From Bog-473 sp963706555 (GTDB taxonomy: Bacteria; Actinomycetota; Acidimicrobiia; Acidimicrobiales; RAAP-2): DNA of 64,000 nt. Below, piece by piece: positions 43,378 to 51,847 of the stretch. Position numbers and translations under genes: made by a program. Numbering within the stretch: position 1 is the stretch's first letter; each line of letters starts with the position of its first letter. The stretch is from NCBI GenBank assembly GCA_963706555.1, contig OY970164.1, forward strand, positions 744,001 to 808,000. Reading direction: 5' to 3'. The notes below the pieces were generated by a model. The model saw nothing but the letters and a program-made list of their open reading frames with translations. It did no database searches and had not been told where the DNA came from.

Positions 43378-44461
43378 TTACGCCTTTTCGGACGGGGCTG
43401 GCTTCATCGACTCCATGATGGACGATGCCGCCCGAGGTACGTTCCAATCCACGTCGTTGTCCACGCCCGCCAGAACCGCAAACGGCCGCAACGTCGTGAA
43501 ATAGGAGAAGGCGCCGGCCGCCATCTTCTCCTCCCAGGTCCAGGCCGCAACCTGACGGTAGAGGCTTCGATGCCGCGCGCTTGGCCGCTTCGGCCGCCAG
43601 TTCCAACTCCTCGAATCCGATCGGCGTCAGGACTCCGCCGTCGCTCGCGAACAAGCCCACCGCTTCGAGATCGACCATCGGATCGGCTGGGATGCACACG
43701 CTGGTGGCGGTATCGCCGACCTCGATGCGCACACCAGGACGGAAGACCAATGCCGCCACCACGCTCTGATAGGGAGCGTCGTGTGCCACCGCGCTCCACG
43801 GCAAGAAGCTCTGTCCGAGAAACGCGAATTCGCGCACCAGCATGACCCGGTCCCGGGGCAGGGGGTAGGGCCCCGTCTCGCCGATCCCCACCCTGCACTC
43901 CATGAAATTGAGGAACAGGAACTGCATGAGTGCGCCCATGGCGCGGCGCAGATGCGTCACCTCGGGCGGCGACACGCCGAGAGCTGTCGCCGCCAGCTCG
44001 GAGATGCACGCTTCGGGGTACGGCTGGACGACGTTGCCGGCGGCCCACGCGGTGGAGAACCCGTCGGCGCGCCAACTGCTGGTGGCGCCGTGCCAGAACT
44101 CGTACAGGGTGGAGAAGCGCTCGGCCGTGTCGGGATACGACACGCCGTGGCGCAGCCATCCGTCGTGCCCTCCCGGCGGAAGGCACGCCAGGCAGAAGAA
44201 GTGCGTCGAGTTCACGCCCAGTCCGGGGCGCCGTAGGTCAGCACCGATGGCCTCGGGCGAGCATTCGGCGGTGATGCGGTCGACGATGGCAGGCCACCGG
44301 TCCCACACCTCGAGGCCTTGGATGGCGAGGTACTCCATCGGGATCAGCGGCGAGGCGAACATCGTGCGCGTTCCGGCCTGGTACCCCGAGATGCGCGTCA
44401 GGATGTTGTGGCGCCACTCGTCGATCTCCGCTGCACTGAGCACGCGGCCGGCCGGGCTCAC
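43378..44461 (-). CDS. Uncharacterised partner of the PEP-type swivel protein, frameshifted near the C-terminus
   Basis: I do not recognise this ~360-residue protein. From the GTG at 44461 it reads VLSAAEIDEWRHNILTRISG, PLIPMEYLAIQGLEVWDRWP, THFFCLACLPPGG and QFLFLNFMECRVGIGETGPY, soluble and mixed alpha/beta. Near 43563-43567 the frame breaks: AAKRAASK should continue in the +1 frame as LYRQVAAWTWEEKMAAGAFS and then TTLRPFAVLAGVDNDVDWNV to a stop at 43378; the 0 frame instead runs on with unrelated composition. One extra C (ccttcgatgccg) or two missing bases would explain it. It starts four bases after the swivel-domain stop, so the two are coupled and probably form a complex. Confidence 0.72.
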
Positions 44462-44465
44462 GGCC

Positions 44466-44822
44466 TCAGGCGTCCAGGGCCCGGAGTTGACCGCTCTGGA
44501 GATCGAGTTCGACCAGCGTGCCCTCACGCAACGCGTGGCCCTCAGTGATCTGCACGCCCACCAGGGCCGGTGTCCCCAGCTCACGGCTGACGATGGCCAG
44601 ATGGCTCCCGAGGTCCCCCGAGAGGCAGACCAAACCTGCCAGGTCGGCCTGCACCGGGCCGAGGAACGTGGCACCCGCGTCGCGGACGAGCGCCACCAGG
44701 GCCCGGTCTCCGATGTCGTCCAGCAGAGCGAGGACGTCGGATGGTTCGTTGAGCTCGATGAGGTGGCCTGAGACCGGCGCACCATCGGCGACAGGTATGC
44801 CGACCCCGAGGACGGTCACCAT
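44466..44822 (-). CDS. Stand-alone PEP-utilising enzyme mobile (phosphohistidine) domain
   Basis: This 118-residue protein is a free-standing swivelling phosphohistidine domain as found inside PEP synthase and PPDK. The key segment is CLSGDLGSHLAIVSRELGTP followed by ALVG, with the phosphoryl-carrying His74, matching the family pattern T/S-G-x-x-x-S-H-x-x-I-x-x-R-x-x-x-x-P. The N-terminal 35 residues form the first strands (GVGIPVADGAP). No ATP or pyruvate domain is attached, so it must receive phosphate from a separate subunit, possibly the PPDK-like protein at 46683-48323. The ATG at 44822 follows the upstream stop by 16 bases. Confidence 0.83.
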   Translation of the reverse strand: MVTVLGVGIPVADGAPVSGHLIELNEPSDVLALLDDIGDRALVALVRDAGATFLGPVQADLAGLVCLSGDLGSHLAIVSRELGTPALVGVQITEGHALREGTLVELDLQSGQLRALDA

Positions 44823-44838
44823 AGGCGTGGTCGTTGCA

Positions 44839-45948
44839 TCAACGTGGCCCACCGGTGCTGTCGGCCCCGAGGGGATACTTCACGTGCTCGCCGACGATCG
44901 TCGTGTCGAACACGCCATATCCGACATCGTCCCCGCGGCGAAACCGGCACAGGCAGGCGTCGATCCGGCTGGTCGGGAACAGCTCCACCTGCGGCGTACT
45001 CGAGGACTCCACACGTCGGTCCCCGACGTACGAACCGTGCTGCCAGGGCTCCGACTGCCCGTAGCCGCTGCCCTTGTCGAGGCACAGGCGGGTCAGGGCC
45101 TCGATCTCGATGGCGGGGTGCTGCGACGCGAACGAAATGGTCCCTCCGGCCAGTCGCCGCGAACCGGGCTCGAACACGAGCTGGTGCTCCGTCGGGCCGA
45201 GGTCGGCCACTGCCTCGCTCGGGAGGCCGGCGACCAGATGCGCCGCCCGACGCTCCGGCACCCCCTTCGCATCCTCGAACGCGGCGTAGAGGACCGTGTA
45301 CTCCTCGAACTGCATCGGGGCCCACGTGAAGAAGGACGTGGACGACACGCGGGGAAAGGGCACGAGCGGCACGCTGTCGGCCAACCGGCGCAGACCCCAG
45401 CTTCGGTCGCGCGCACCCCAGTAGCGGTCCGGCGTGATCGAGAATTGCTCGTCGCCCAGGCGCAGGCTGCCCGCCCAACGACCCGTCTGGACGAAACGTT
45501 GGCCGTCGTCGGTGGTGCGCGGCCCCACCTTGGCGTGGGTGCGCTGCTCGAGGTACGGCGCGATGTCGGCCTGCCAGGTGAGCTCGAATTGGATCGGCGA
45601 CCCTTCGTGCTCATCGGCCCGCACGTTGACAGACCGGGTCCCCGAGAGGATTTCGATCCCGAGCGGGCCGGCGTGTGTGACAGCGCGGTCTCCATCGAAG
45701 ACGATTGAGCTGCGCAGCGAATGCTGCACTCCGTGGCGCACGGCGATGGCATAGGCGTCGATGAGCCCGCGGTTCGGGTACTGCCCGAGCCCGACGATCA
45801 TGAACAGGTCGTCGCTGTGGGAGTACAGGTTGAAATAGAAGCGCTCGAAGAAGTTCGGGTCCGTGGTGGCCACCGTGGCCAGCAACTCCGGCGCCTGGTG
45901 CACGGCGTAGTCGTCCATGGCGGACACATGCCCCCGCTCATCAGCCAT
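44839..45948 (-). CDS. Uncharacterised protein, CrtC/AttH-like style
   Basis: This 369-residue protein belongs to a large actinobacterial family I know only by pattern: RFYFNLYSHSDDLFMIVGLG, GQYPNRGLIDAYAIAVRHG, FELTWQADIAPYLEQ, YWGARDRSWGLRRL, FTWAPMQFEEYTVLYAAFE and a closing DTTIVGEHVKYPLG. The beta-rich layout and paired YWG-x-RDRSWG are like hydroxyneurosporene synthase/AttH-type lipocalin folds, which act on hydrophobic ligands; that is a weak analogy. It heads the minus-strand operon with the swivel domain and its partner. The ATG at 45948 is 66 bases from the divergent winged-helix gene. Confidence 0.72.
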   Translation of the reverse strand: MADERGHVSAMDDYAVHQAPELLATVATTDPNFFERFYFNLYSHSDDLFMIVGLGQYPNRGLIDAYAIAVRHGVQHSLRSSIVFDGDRAVTHAGPLGIEILSGTRSVNVRADEHEGSPIQFELTWQADIAPYLEQRTHAKVGPRTTDDGQRFVQTGRWAGSLRLGDEQFSITPDRYWGARDRSWGLRRLADSVPLVPFPRVSSTSFFTWAPMQFEEYTVLYAAFEDAKGVPERRAAHLVAGLPSEAVADLGPTEHQLVFEPGSRRLAGGTISFASQHPAIEIEALTRLCLDKGSGYGQSEPWQHGSYVGDRRVESSSTPQVELFPTSRIDACLCRFRRGDDVGYGVFDTTIVGEHVKYPLGADSTGGPR

Positions 45949-46014
45949 CTCGTGATGGTATCGGGCATAGCCCTCGACGGCCCCTTGCAACGGGAAAGTA
46001 GCCTGGGTGGTGCC

Positions 46015-46686
46015 ATGACGAGCTTGCCCTCGGGGCCGCGCAAGGTCCTTCCACCCGTGCCAGGTCAGGAGGACCTCGACCCGGACGCCGCCCTCGTGAT
46101 TCACGCGCTCTGCGTGAAGCAGGTGGCAACGGTCTCTGAGCTGGCGGCCATGACCTCCATGGACCAAGAGCCGCTCGAACGCCAGCTGGCCCTGTTGGAG
46201 CATGCCGGCGAGGCTGTCCTGCGGACCCGCCATCAGCTCTGGCAGCTGACACCGGACGGTGCCGCCCGTCACAAGCACCGGCTGGCCGACGAGGCGACGC
46301 GCAACCCCGGCACCGACCAGCTCCGACGGGCCTACGACGACTTCCTTCCCCTCAACGTGGCGCTGAAGGAACAGTGCGGGAAGTGGCAACTCCGCCAGGG
46401 GAAACCGAACGAACACGACGACGTCGCCTACGACACTGGCGTGATGGACGGGCTCGGGGTGATCGACACGAAGGCCGGAGGGGTGCTCGCCGTCATGTCG
46501 ACGGCACTCCCCCGCCTCGGTGGCTACCGCCCGAGACTCGAGCAGGCCTACGACCGGCTGCGCAACCATGATGCAGATGCCTTCACCGGAGTGTCCTGCG
46601 GTTCGTATCACGACATCTGGATGGAACTGCACCAGGACCTGATCCTCACGCTGGGCATCGACCGTCTGGCCGAAGGGTCTGTGTGA
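46015..46686 (+). CDS. Winged-helix protein coupled to short PPDK
   Basis: This 223-residue protein begins at the ATG at 46015. Residues ~25-90 form a winged helix (ALVIHALCVKQVATVSELAA, LEHAGEAVLRTRHQLWQLTP), the rest is a helical domain (LRRAYDDFLPLNVALKEQCG, RLEQAYDRLRNHDADAFTGV). Such proteins always sit next to short PPDKs in Actinobacteria. Its TGA overlaps the GTG of the PPDK gene (GTGA), so the two are translated together. It could be a regulator or a structural subunit; binding DNA is not shown. No metal or catalytic site is seen. Confidence 0.78.
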   Translation: MTSLPSGPRKVLPPVPGQEDLDPDAALVIHALCVKQVATVSELAAMTSMDQEPLERQLALLEHAGEAVLRTRHQLWQLTPDGAARHKHRLADEATRNPGTDQLRRAYDDFLPLNVALKEQCGKWQLRQGKPNEHDDVAYDTGVMDGLGVIDTKAGGVLAVMSTALPRLGGYRPRLEQAYDRLRNHDADAFTGVSCGSYHDIWMELHQDLILTLGIDRLAEGSV

Positions 46687-48323
46687 TCGCTGAGGCGGGC
46701 GGCGAACGACTCGTCTTTCCCTTCGACTACCAGCACGGCGCGCGCCCGAGCTCGCTCCGCCATCGGCTCGGGGGGAAAGGCGCCAACCTGGCCGAGATGA
46801 CGACGGTGCTCGGCTTGCCTGTCCCGCACGGCTTCACCATCACGACCGACGCCTGCCGGGCGTTCCTCTCGGACGGGTGGCCGGCGCAACTCGATCAACA
46901 GATCGACCAGGCCGTGAAGGAGTTGGAAGAAGCCGCAGGCCGCCGCTTCGGCGACCTCGTTGACCCCTTGCTCGTCAGCGTGCGCTCGGGCGCCAGCCAC
47001 TCCATGCCCGGCATGTTGGACACAGTGCTCAACGTGGGCCTCAACGGGCAGGTCCGCCGCGCCCTCGCTGCCACCTCCGACGACGAGGAGTTCGCCTGGG
47101 ACTGTTACCGGCGCTTTCTCCTCATGTACGGCCGGGTCGTCCTCCAACGCGACGATCAGGTCCCCGGTCTCGCCGATGCCGAGAGTTCGAGAGGCCGCGA
47201 CGTCTGTCGCGCCTTGCTCTCGCACGGCGCGTCAGCATTTCCCGAAGAGCCGCGTGAGCAGCTGGCGGCAGCCGTGCGCTCCGTCTTCACCTCGTGGAGC
47301 TCACCCCGTGCCTGTGCCTACCGGCAGCACGCCGGACTCGACGACAGCGAAGGCACTGCGGTCAACGTGCAGGCGATGGTGTTCGGCAACCGGGACGAAC
47401 GGTCGGGAAGCGGGGTGGCCTTCACCCGAGACCTCACGACCGGCGAACGCACGCCCCGGGGCGAATTCCTCTGGCGGGCCCAGGGTGAGGACGTGGTCGC
47501 CGGCACGCACGCACCACTGGACCTGGGCGCCCTCGCCGAAAGCCTCCCGGACGCCCACCGTCAGCTGTTGGCGACGTTCGATCAACTGGAAGAGCACTTC
47601 GCCGACGCATGCGAGGTGGAGTTCACGGTCGAGTCGTCGCGTTTGTGGCTGCTCCAGGTACGCCGCGCCCGGCCGTCCGGATTGGGTGCATTCCGAGTGG
47701 CGGTGGGGCTCGCTGCGCAGGCCGGATGGTCCATCACGCGGGAGGACGCGGTGATTCGGGTCACTGCCGAGGATCTGGTCCAGGCCCAGCGGCCCATGTT
47801 CGAGGGCGGCTCCGGCGCAATTGCCTTCGGCATTGGTGCCTCCCCGGGCGCCGCCGTCGGACACGCCGTCTTCAGCACGGATCAGGCGCTGGAACAGTCC
47901 GCACTGGGCGTACCGGTGATATTGGTCCGCGACGAGACCTCACCGGCGGACGTCCGCGGCATGCAGGTGGCAGAAGGCATCCTCACCTCCCGCGGTGGGA
48001 TGGTCAGCCACGCAGCAGTCGTGGCCAGGGGCTGGGGGATCCCGGCCGTGGTCGGCGCGCCGATCGACATTGAGGCTGACACCTTTCGCGTCGGGGACAT
48101 CGCTGTCGCGGCCGGTGACCTTCTGTCCATCGACGGGGAAACGGGTGCCATCACGCTCGGCGCACACAATTTGACGGCCGCCGAATTCGACGAGGACGTG
48201 TCGACGATCCTGTCGTGGGCCGACCAGATCTCAGGAAGAGCCTCGCTGGACGCCGACGCCGAGGAGCGCCTGCGCGCGGCGCAGCAGCGGCTCCGCGAAC
48301 GGGAGCAGAACCTCAGTCGCTGA
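46683..48323 (+). CDS. Short pyruvate phosphate dikinase-like protein (ATP-grasp + phosphohistidine domain)
   Basis: This 546-residue protein has the PPDK/PEP-synthase ATP-binding domain (GGKGANLAEMTTVLGLPVPH, SVRSGASHSMPGMLDTVLNV, VNVQAMVFGN, CEVEFTVESSRLWLLQVRR) and a swivel domain with TSRGGMVSHAAVVARGWGIP. The C-terminal PEP/pyruvate barrel of full PPDK (~870 residues) is absent, as in M. tuberculosis PpdK (Rv1127c). It should phosphorylate its own His from ATP and pass it to another acceptor, possibly the free swivel domain or a small molecule. The start overlaps the winged-helix stop. The C-terminus is a coiled coil (DAEERLRAAQQRLREREQ). Confidence 0.87.
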   Translation: MIAEAGGERLVFPFDYQHGARPSSLRHRLGGKGANLAEMTTVLGLPVPHGFTITTDACRAFLSDGWPAQLDQQIDQAVKELEEAAGRRFGDLVDPLLVSVRSGASHSMPGMLDTVLNVGLNGQVRRALAATSDDEEFAWDCYRRFLLMYGRVVLQRDDQVPGLADAESSRGRDVCRALLSHGASAFPEEPREQLAAAVRSVFTSWSSPRACAYRQHAGLDDSEGTAVNVQAMVFGNRDERSGSGVAFTRDLTTGERTPRGEFLWRAQGEDVVAGTHAPLDLGALAESLPDAHRQLLATFDQLEEHFADACEVEFTVESSRLWLLQVRRARPSGLGAFRVAVGLAAQAGWSITREDAVIRVTAEDLVQAQRPMFEGGSGAIAFGIGASPGAAVGHAVFSTDQALEQSALGVPVILVRDETSPADVRGMQVAEGILTSRGGMVSHAAVVARGWGIPAVVGAPIDIEADTFRVGDIAVAAGDLLSIDGETGAITLGAHNLTAAEFDEDVSTILSWADQISGRASLDADAEERLRAAQQRLREREQNLSR

Positions 48324-48894
48324 GCGGTTGGCTGCGCAGGCCGTCGAGGGCCATGCCGAGGACCCTCTCACGTTGCCCGGGCTCGACGAATTCGATCATC
48401 GTGATCCCGGCGATAAGGCGCAACACGTCGTCGAAGGTCACCTCGTCCCGCGCCACTCCGGCTTCCTGGGCCCGCAGGAGCAGCTTCTCCCCGGCGGCGT
48501 GCACCGCCGCCCGGCCGCTCTGGTAGAGCTCGGATCCGAAGTTCACCGCTTCGGCGAGAGCCCGCTTGGTCCCTAAGTAGTCGACGAGCCGGTAGAGCCA
48601 AGTGGCCAGAGCGTCCCATGGCGGCATGTCGGCCACTTCTTCGGCGGCCCTGCACACGGCATCCACATCGTCGGCGTACACAGCTTCCAAGAGGGCCTCC
48701 CTCGTTGGAAAGTGCCGGTACAGGGTGCCAATCCCCACTCCGGCCTTGCGGGCGATCTCCTCGAGCGAGGTGGAGACGCCCTGGGTGGCGAAGGTGTCGT
48801 GCGCCACGGCGATCAGCTTCTCGTAGTTGCGGCGTGCGTCCGCCCGCTGCGGCCTCCGCTCCAGCACGCCGGGAATGGAATCTGTGCTGCTCAT
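48313..48894 (-). CDS. TetR-family repressor of the adjacent MFS exporter
   Basis: This 193-residue regulator has the helix-turn-helix SLEEIARKAGVGIGTLYRHF (residues ~43-62) and a helical ligand domain (AVNFGSELYQSGRAAVHAAG). It lies divergent from an MFS drug-type exporter 110 bases away, with two GGAGG...CCTCC palindromes between them. That is the classic self-regulated TetR/exporter arrangement. The stop overlaps the PPDK-like stop by 11 bases in the opposite direction. The ATG at 48894 has a gagg five bases upstream. Confidence 0.92.
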   Translation of the reverse strand: MSSTDSIPGVLERRPQRADARRNYEKLIAVAHDTFATQGVSTSLEEIARKAGVGIGTLYRHFPTREALLEAVYADDVDAVCRAAEEVADMPPWDALATWLYRLVDYLGTKRALAEAVNFGSELYQSGRAAVHAAGEKLLLRAQEAGVARDEVTFDDVLRLIAGITMIEFVEPGQRERVLGMALDGLRSQPLSD

Positions 48895-48916
48895 GACCTC
48901 AATTCCCTTTCTCGAC

Positions 48917-48946
48917 TTGCAATCGGAGGCATACCTCCGTTACTAT
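48917..48946 (+). promoter_or_regulatory. Promoter of the MFS exporter
   Basis: A -35-like ttgcaa (48917-48922) and a -10-like tactat (48941-48946) are spaced by 18 bases. The first palindromic operator lies exactly in the spacer, so repressor binding would block polymerase. The MFS start is 59 bases downstream. Confidence 0.6.
48924..48939. promoter_or_regulatory. Operator palindrome 1 of the TetR/MFS pair
   Basis: CGGAGGCATACCTCCG is a 16-base inverted repeat, perfect over six bases on each side of a CATA centre. It is the expected size for a TetR dimer site. Confidence 0.78.
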
Positions 48947-48947
48947 C

Positions 48948-48961
48948 GGAGGGGTACCTCC
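48948..48961. promoter_or_regulatory. Operator palindrome 2 of the TetR/MFS pair
   Basis: GGAGGGGTACCTCC repeats the same half-sites around GGTA, centred 23 bases (about two helical turns) from operator 1, which would put both dimers on the same DNA face. Confidence 0.75.
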
Positions 48962-49004
48962 ACTTTAGCCGGTTCTCTTTCCGTATGAAAGGTCTTTGTT
49001 GCAA

Positions 49005-50462
49005 ATGACTTCCTCCACCCTCAAGCCAGCCCCGGTCCGGTCTCCGGCCATGGTGCTGGCAATCATTCTGGCGGCCCAGCTCATGGCCGTGCTCGACGCC
49101 TCCGTCGTCATCACTGCCCTCCCCAGCATCCATGAGGCACTCGGGTTCTCACCAACAGGGCTCTCGTGGGTGCAGACCGCCTACATGCTGCCCTTCGGAG
49201 GTCTTCTCCTCCTCGGCGCCCGGGCCGGCGACATCCTCGGACGGCGGCGGGTCTTCCTGGCCGGCCTTGCCCTCTTCACCTTTGCCTCCCTCATGGGTGG
49301 GCTCGCCCAATCACCCGGCTGGCTGATCGCCGCCCGGGCCGTGCAGGGCGCGGCCGCCGCCGTGGCCGTGCCGGCGACACTCACCCTTTTGATGGTGACG
49401 TTCCGGGAGGGCCCTGAGCGGCTCCGTGCCGTCGGCCTCTACGGCGCGGTCAGCGGAGCCGCCGGCAGCGTGGGAATCGTGCTCGGCGGCGTGCTCACGA
49501 GCTGGCTGTCCTGGCGCTGGGGCCTGTTCATCAACGTGCCGATCGGCATCGCCGCCATCGCCCTGGCCCCCCGCTACCTCCCCGAAACCGAGCGCGACAC
49601 GAAGAGCTTCGACGCGGCAGGCGCGATCACCGGGTCGCTCGGCATGTTCGCCCTCGTGTTCGGCTTCGTCCATGCCGCCAGTGCGGGATGGAACAACGTG
49701 CTCACCGAGGCCGCGTTCCTGGCCGGCATCGCGCTGTTGGCCGCCTTGGTCCAGATCGAGACCCGGGTCCGCCACCCGATGATGCCGCTCCGCCTCTTCG
49801 CCGACGCAGAGCGTTCGGGAGCATTGGTGGCGCGGTTGTTCCTCGTGGGCGGCATGTTCTCGTCCTTCTTCTTCCTGACGCAGTACTTCCAGGGGGTGCT
49901 GGGCTTCAGCGCCATCGAAGCCGGGTTCGCCTTCCTGCCCATGACCGCACTCATGTTCGCCATGTCGCAGGTCGTCCCCCGACTCGCCCCGCGGTTCGGC
50001 ATCACACGCTTGCTGCTGTTCGGACTCACAGTCGACATGATCGGGATGGGCTGGCTCAGCCGGCTCTCGACGGGTACGCACTACTTCCCCGGGATTGCCC
50101 TCCCACTGCTTCTCGTCGGCGCCGGTGGCGGCATGGCGTTCATCACACTGACCGGCCGTGGTATCGCCGGTGTGGCCGATGCTGACGCCGGCGCCGCGTC
50201 AGGGCTCGTCAATGTCTTCCATCAAGTCGGCGGCTGTCTCGGTATCGCGGTGCTCACCACGGCCTTCACAGCGGCGAGCCGCCGCAGCGGCACGGTGCCG
50301 GTGAGCCATCTCCTGACCCACGGCGTCTCGGCCGCGCTCACCGGCTCCGCCATCTCGGTACTGGTGGCACTGATCGTGACCCTGGCCGTTCCGCGTCGCC
50401 GGGGTGCCATGGTTGCGTTGCCGACAGAGAGTGTCGAAGCCTCGGAGGCCTTGGCTGCTTGA
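49005..50462 (+). CDS. MFS exporter, DHA2 (EmrB/QacA-like) family
   Basis: This 485-residue transporter has the DHA2 layout, probably 14 helices. Helix 1 holds LAAQLMAVLDASVVITALPS (motif D1-type LDxTVVNxALP variant), then GLSWVQTAYMLPFGGLLLLG, the loop motif GARAGDILGRRRVFLAGLAL, and motif C-like GLYGAVSGAAGSVGIVLGGV. Family members export drugs, dyes or secondary metabolites using protons. Controlled by the divergent TetR via two palindromes. The ATG at 49005 is preferred over the TTG nine bases earlier. The inducing compound is unknown. Confidence 0.92.
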   Translation: MTSSTLKPAPVRSPAMVLAIILAAQLMAVLDASVVITALPSIHEALGFSPTGLSWVQTAYMLPFGGLLLLGARAGDILGRRRVFLAGLALFTFASLMGGLAQSPGWLIAARAVQGAAAAVAVPATLTLLMVTFREGPERLRAVGLYGAVSGAAGSVGIVLGGVLTSWLSWRWGLFINVPIGIAAIALAPRYLPETERDTKSFDAAGAITGSLGMFALVFGFVHAASAGWNNVLTEAAFLAGIALLAALVQIETRVRHPMMPLRLFADAERSGALVARLFLVGGMFSSFFFLTQYFQGVLGFSAIEAGFAFLPMTALMFAMSQVVPRLAPRFGITRLLLFGLTVDMIGMGWLSRLSTGTHYFPGIALPLLLVGAGGGMAFITLTGRGIAGVADADAGAASGLVNVFHQVGGCLGIAVLTTAFTAASRRSGTVPVSHLLTHGVSAALTGSAISVLVALIVTLAVPRRRGAMVALPTESVEASEALAA

Positions 50463-50481
50463 ACCTGTGCAGGCGCCGTCG

Positions 50482-51639
50482 TTACCGCTGATTCTGGCGG
50501 GGAACTGCGACCTCTTCGAGGAGAAGGTGGATCGTGGCCGCGACGGGTATGGCCACCAGTGCACCGATCAGGCCCAGCAGCGTGCCACCGATGAGGGTGG
50601 CGATGATCGTGAGGCCAGGGGTGACCTTGACCGTGTGTTTCATCACCCGGGGATTCACGAAGTAGTCCTCGAGATACCGGTACACGATGTAGAAAGCGAC
50701 CGTCGCGATGGCGACCGGGACGCCCTGGGTCAGCGCGACGAGTGAGACGATGATGCCGGCGATGGTCGAACCCACCATGGGGATCAGATCGAAGAGCGCC
50801 ACGACCAGCGAGAGCAGCAGGGCGTACGGCACCCCGAGGATGAGCAACCAGATGTAGGTGCCGATGCCGGAGATCAACGACGTGAGGAGATTGCCGAGCA
50901 TGAACCCGCCTACGCGGCTGAACACCTCGTCGGTGAGCAGACCGGCGCGCACGCGGCGGCTCTTCGGCAGGAGGGAAAGCCAAAGCCCCTTCACGCCCGG
51001 GAGCGCTATCAGGAAGTAGATGGTGAGGGCGACGACACTGATCGTCGCGATCCCCACCGACAGGAGGACCTTCCCGGCTCCGAGAATCCCCCCGTAGGGG
51101 ATCTTCAACTTCTGTGATCCCTTGAGATAACTCGTGAGGTGGAACCGCACGGCGAGTTTCCCCGCCCAGCCCCTCCCATGGGCGATGTTGGACTTGTAGC
51201 GGGGGTAGTTCTTGACGATCGTCTGGATCTCGTGCGACAGGGGTCCCACTGCAGCGAGGACGAACGCGCCAATGAGGAGGACGAAGCCGAGGATCACGAT
51301 GCCGACCGCCCAACCACGTCCGACGCCGCGACGCACCAGGAAGACCAGGACCGGGTCCAACCCGATGGCGATGAAGAGGGCGAGCCCGATGATGATGAGG
51401 ACGCTCGAAATGTCCGCCAGGCCGCGCACGAGGAAGTAGGTCACCGCGACGCCGAAGGCGCCTGACAACCCGATGAAGAAGGGGGAGCGGTGATCGAAGG
51501 GGCGTCCGAGCGTTCCTAGGGACTCGTCCGATTGTCCGAGCTCCCGCTCCACGCTCGCGGGCAGAATGAGGACGCCATTCGCCGAAGCTGTCTCATCACC
51601 CACTGCAGTGGCAGGCGAGTCGCTCGCGTCCAACGTCAT
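50482..51639 (-). CDS. AI-2E family membrane permease
   Basis: This 385-residue protein is a typical AI-2E (TqsA/YdiK) family member with about eight membrane helices: FFIGLSGAFGVAVTYFLVRG, LIIIGLALFIAIGLDPVLVF, a periplasm-side helical insertion (PLSHEIQTIVKNYPRYKSN), GGFMLGNLLTSLISGIGTYI, LVVALFDLIPMVGSTIAGII and DYFVNPRVMKHTVKVTPGLT. Known members export AI-2 or act as Na+/H+ antiporters; function here is not set. The ATG at 51639 is chosen as the nearest start to the first conserved helix. It is convergent with the MFS exporter. Confidence 0.88.
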   Translation of the reverse strand: MTLDASDSPATAVGDETASANGVLILPASVERELGQSDESLGTLGRPFDHRSPFFIGLSGAFGVAVTYFLVRGLADISSVLIIIGLALFIAIGLDPVLVFLVRRGVGRGWAVGIVILGFVLLIGAFVLAAVGPLSHEIQTIVKNYPRYKSNIAHGRGWAGKLAVRFHLTSYLKGSQKLKIPYGGILGAGKVLLSVGIATISVVALTIYFLIALPGVKGLWLSLLPKSRRVRAGLLTDEVFSRVGGFMLGNLLTSLISGIGTYIWLLILGVPYALLLSLVVALFDLIPMVGSTIAGIIVSLVALTQGVPVAIATVAFYIVYRYLEDYFVNPRVMKHTVKVTPGLTIIATLIGGTLLGLIGALVAIPVAATIHLLLEEVAVPRQNQR

Positions 51640-51847
51640 CGTCGTGTCACACGCAGTGACGTACCCGATCACAGCGGGCTGAAACGACCTGAGCCCGATC
51701 CGCACCGTTCCCCGGCTGGCGATCGGTCCTGTGTCCCGCTTCAAGCTGATTGTGAGTAATCTCCGAGATCACAACGGGCGGGGGCCTTCCTGGCCGCACC
51801 ACATCGGACCTGGTGCCGAGCAGCGAATCCGACGACGAAGGGGGAGC

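Noticed and set aside
43289..43560. Alternative C-terminal extension of the PEP partner in the 0 frame
   Set aside because: Its Gly/Ser/Arg-rich sequence is unlike the rest, while the other frame continues a coherent protein to a stop at 43378.
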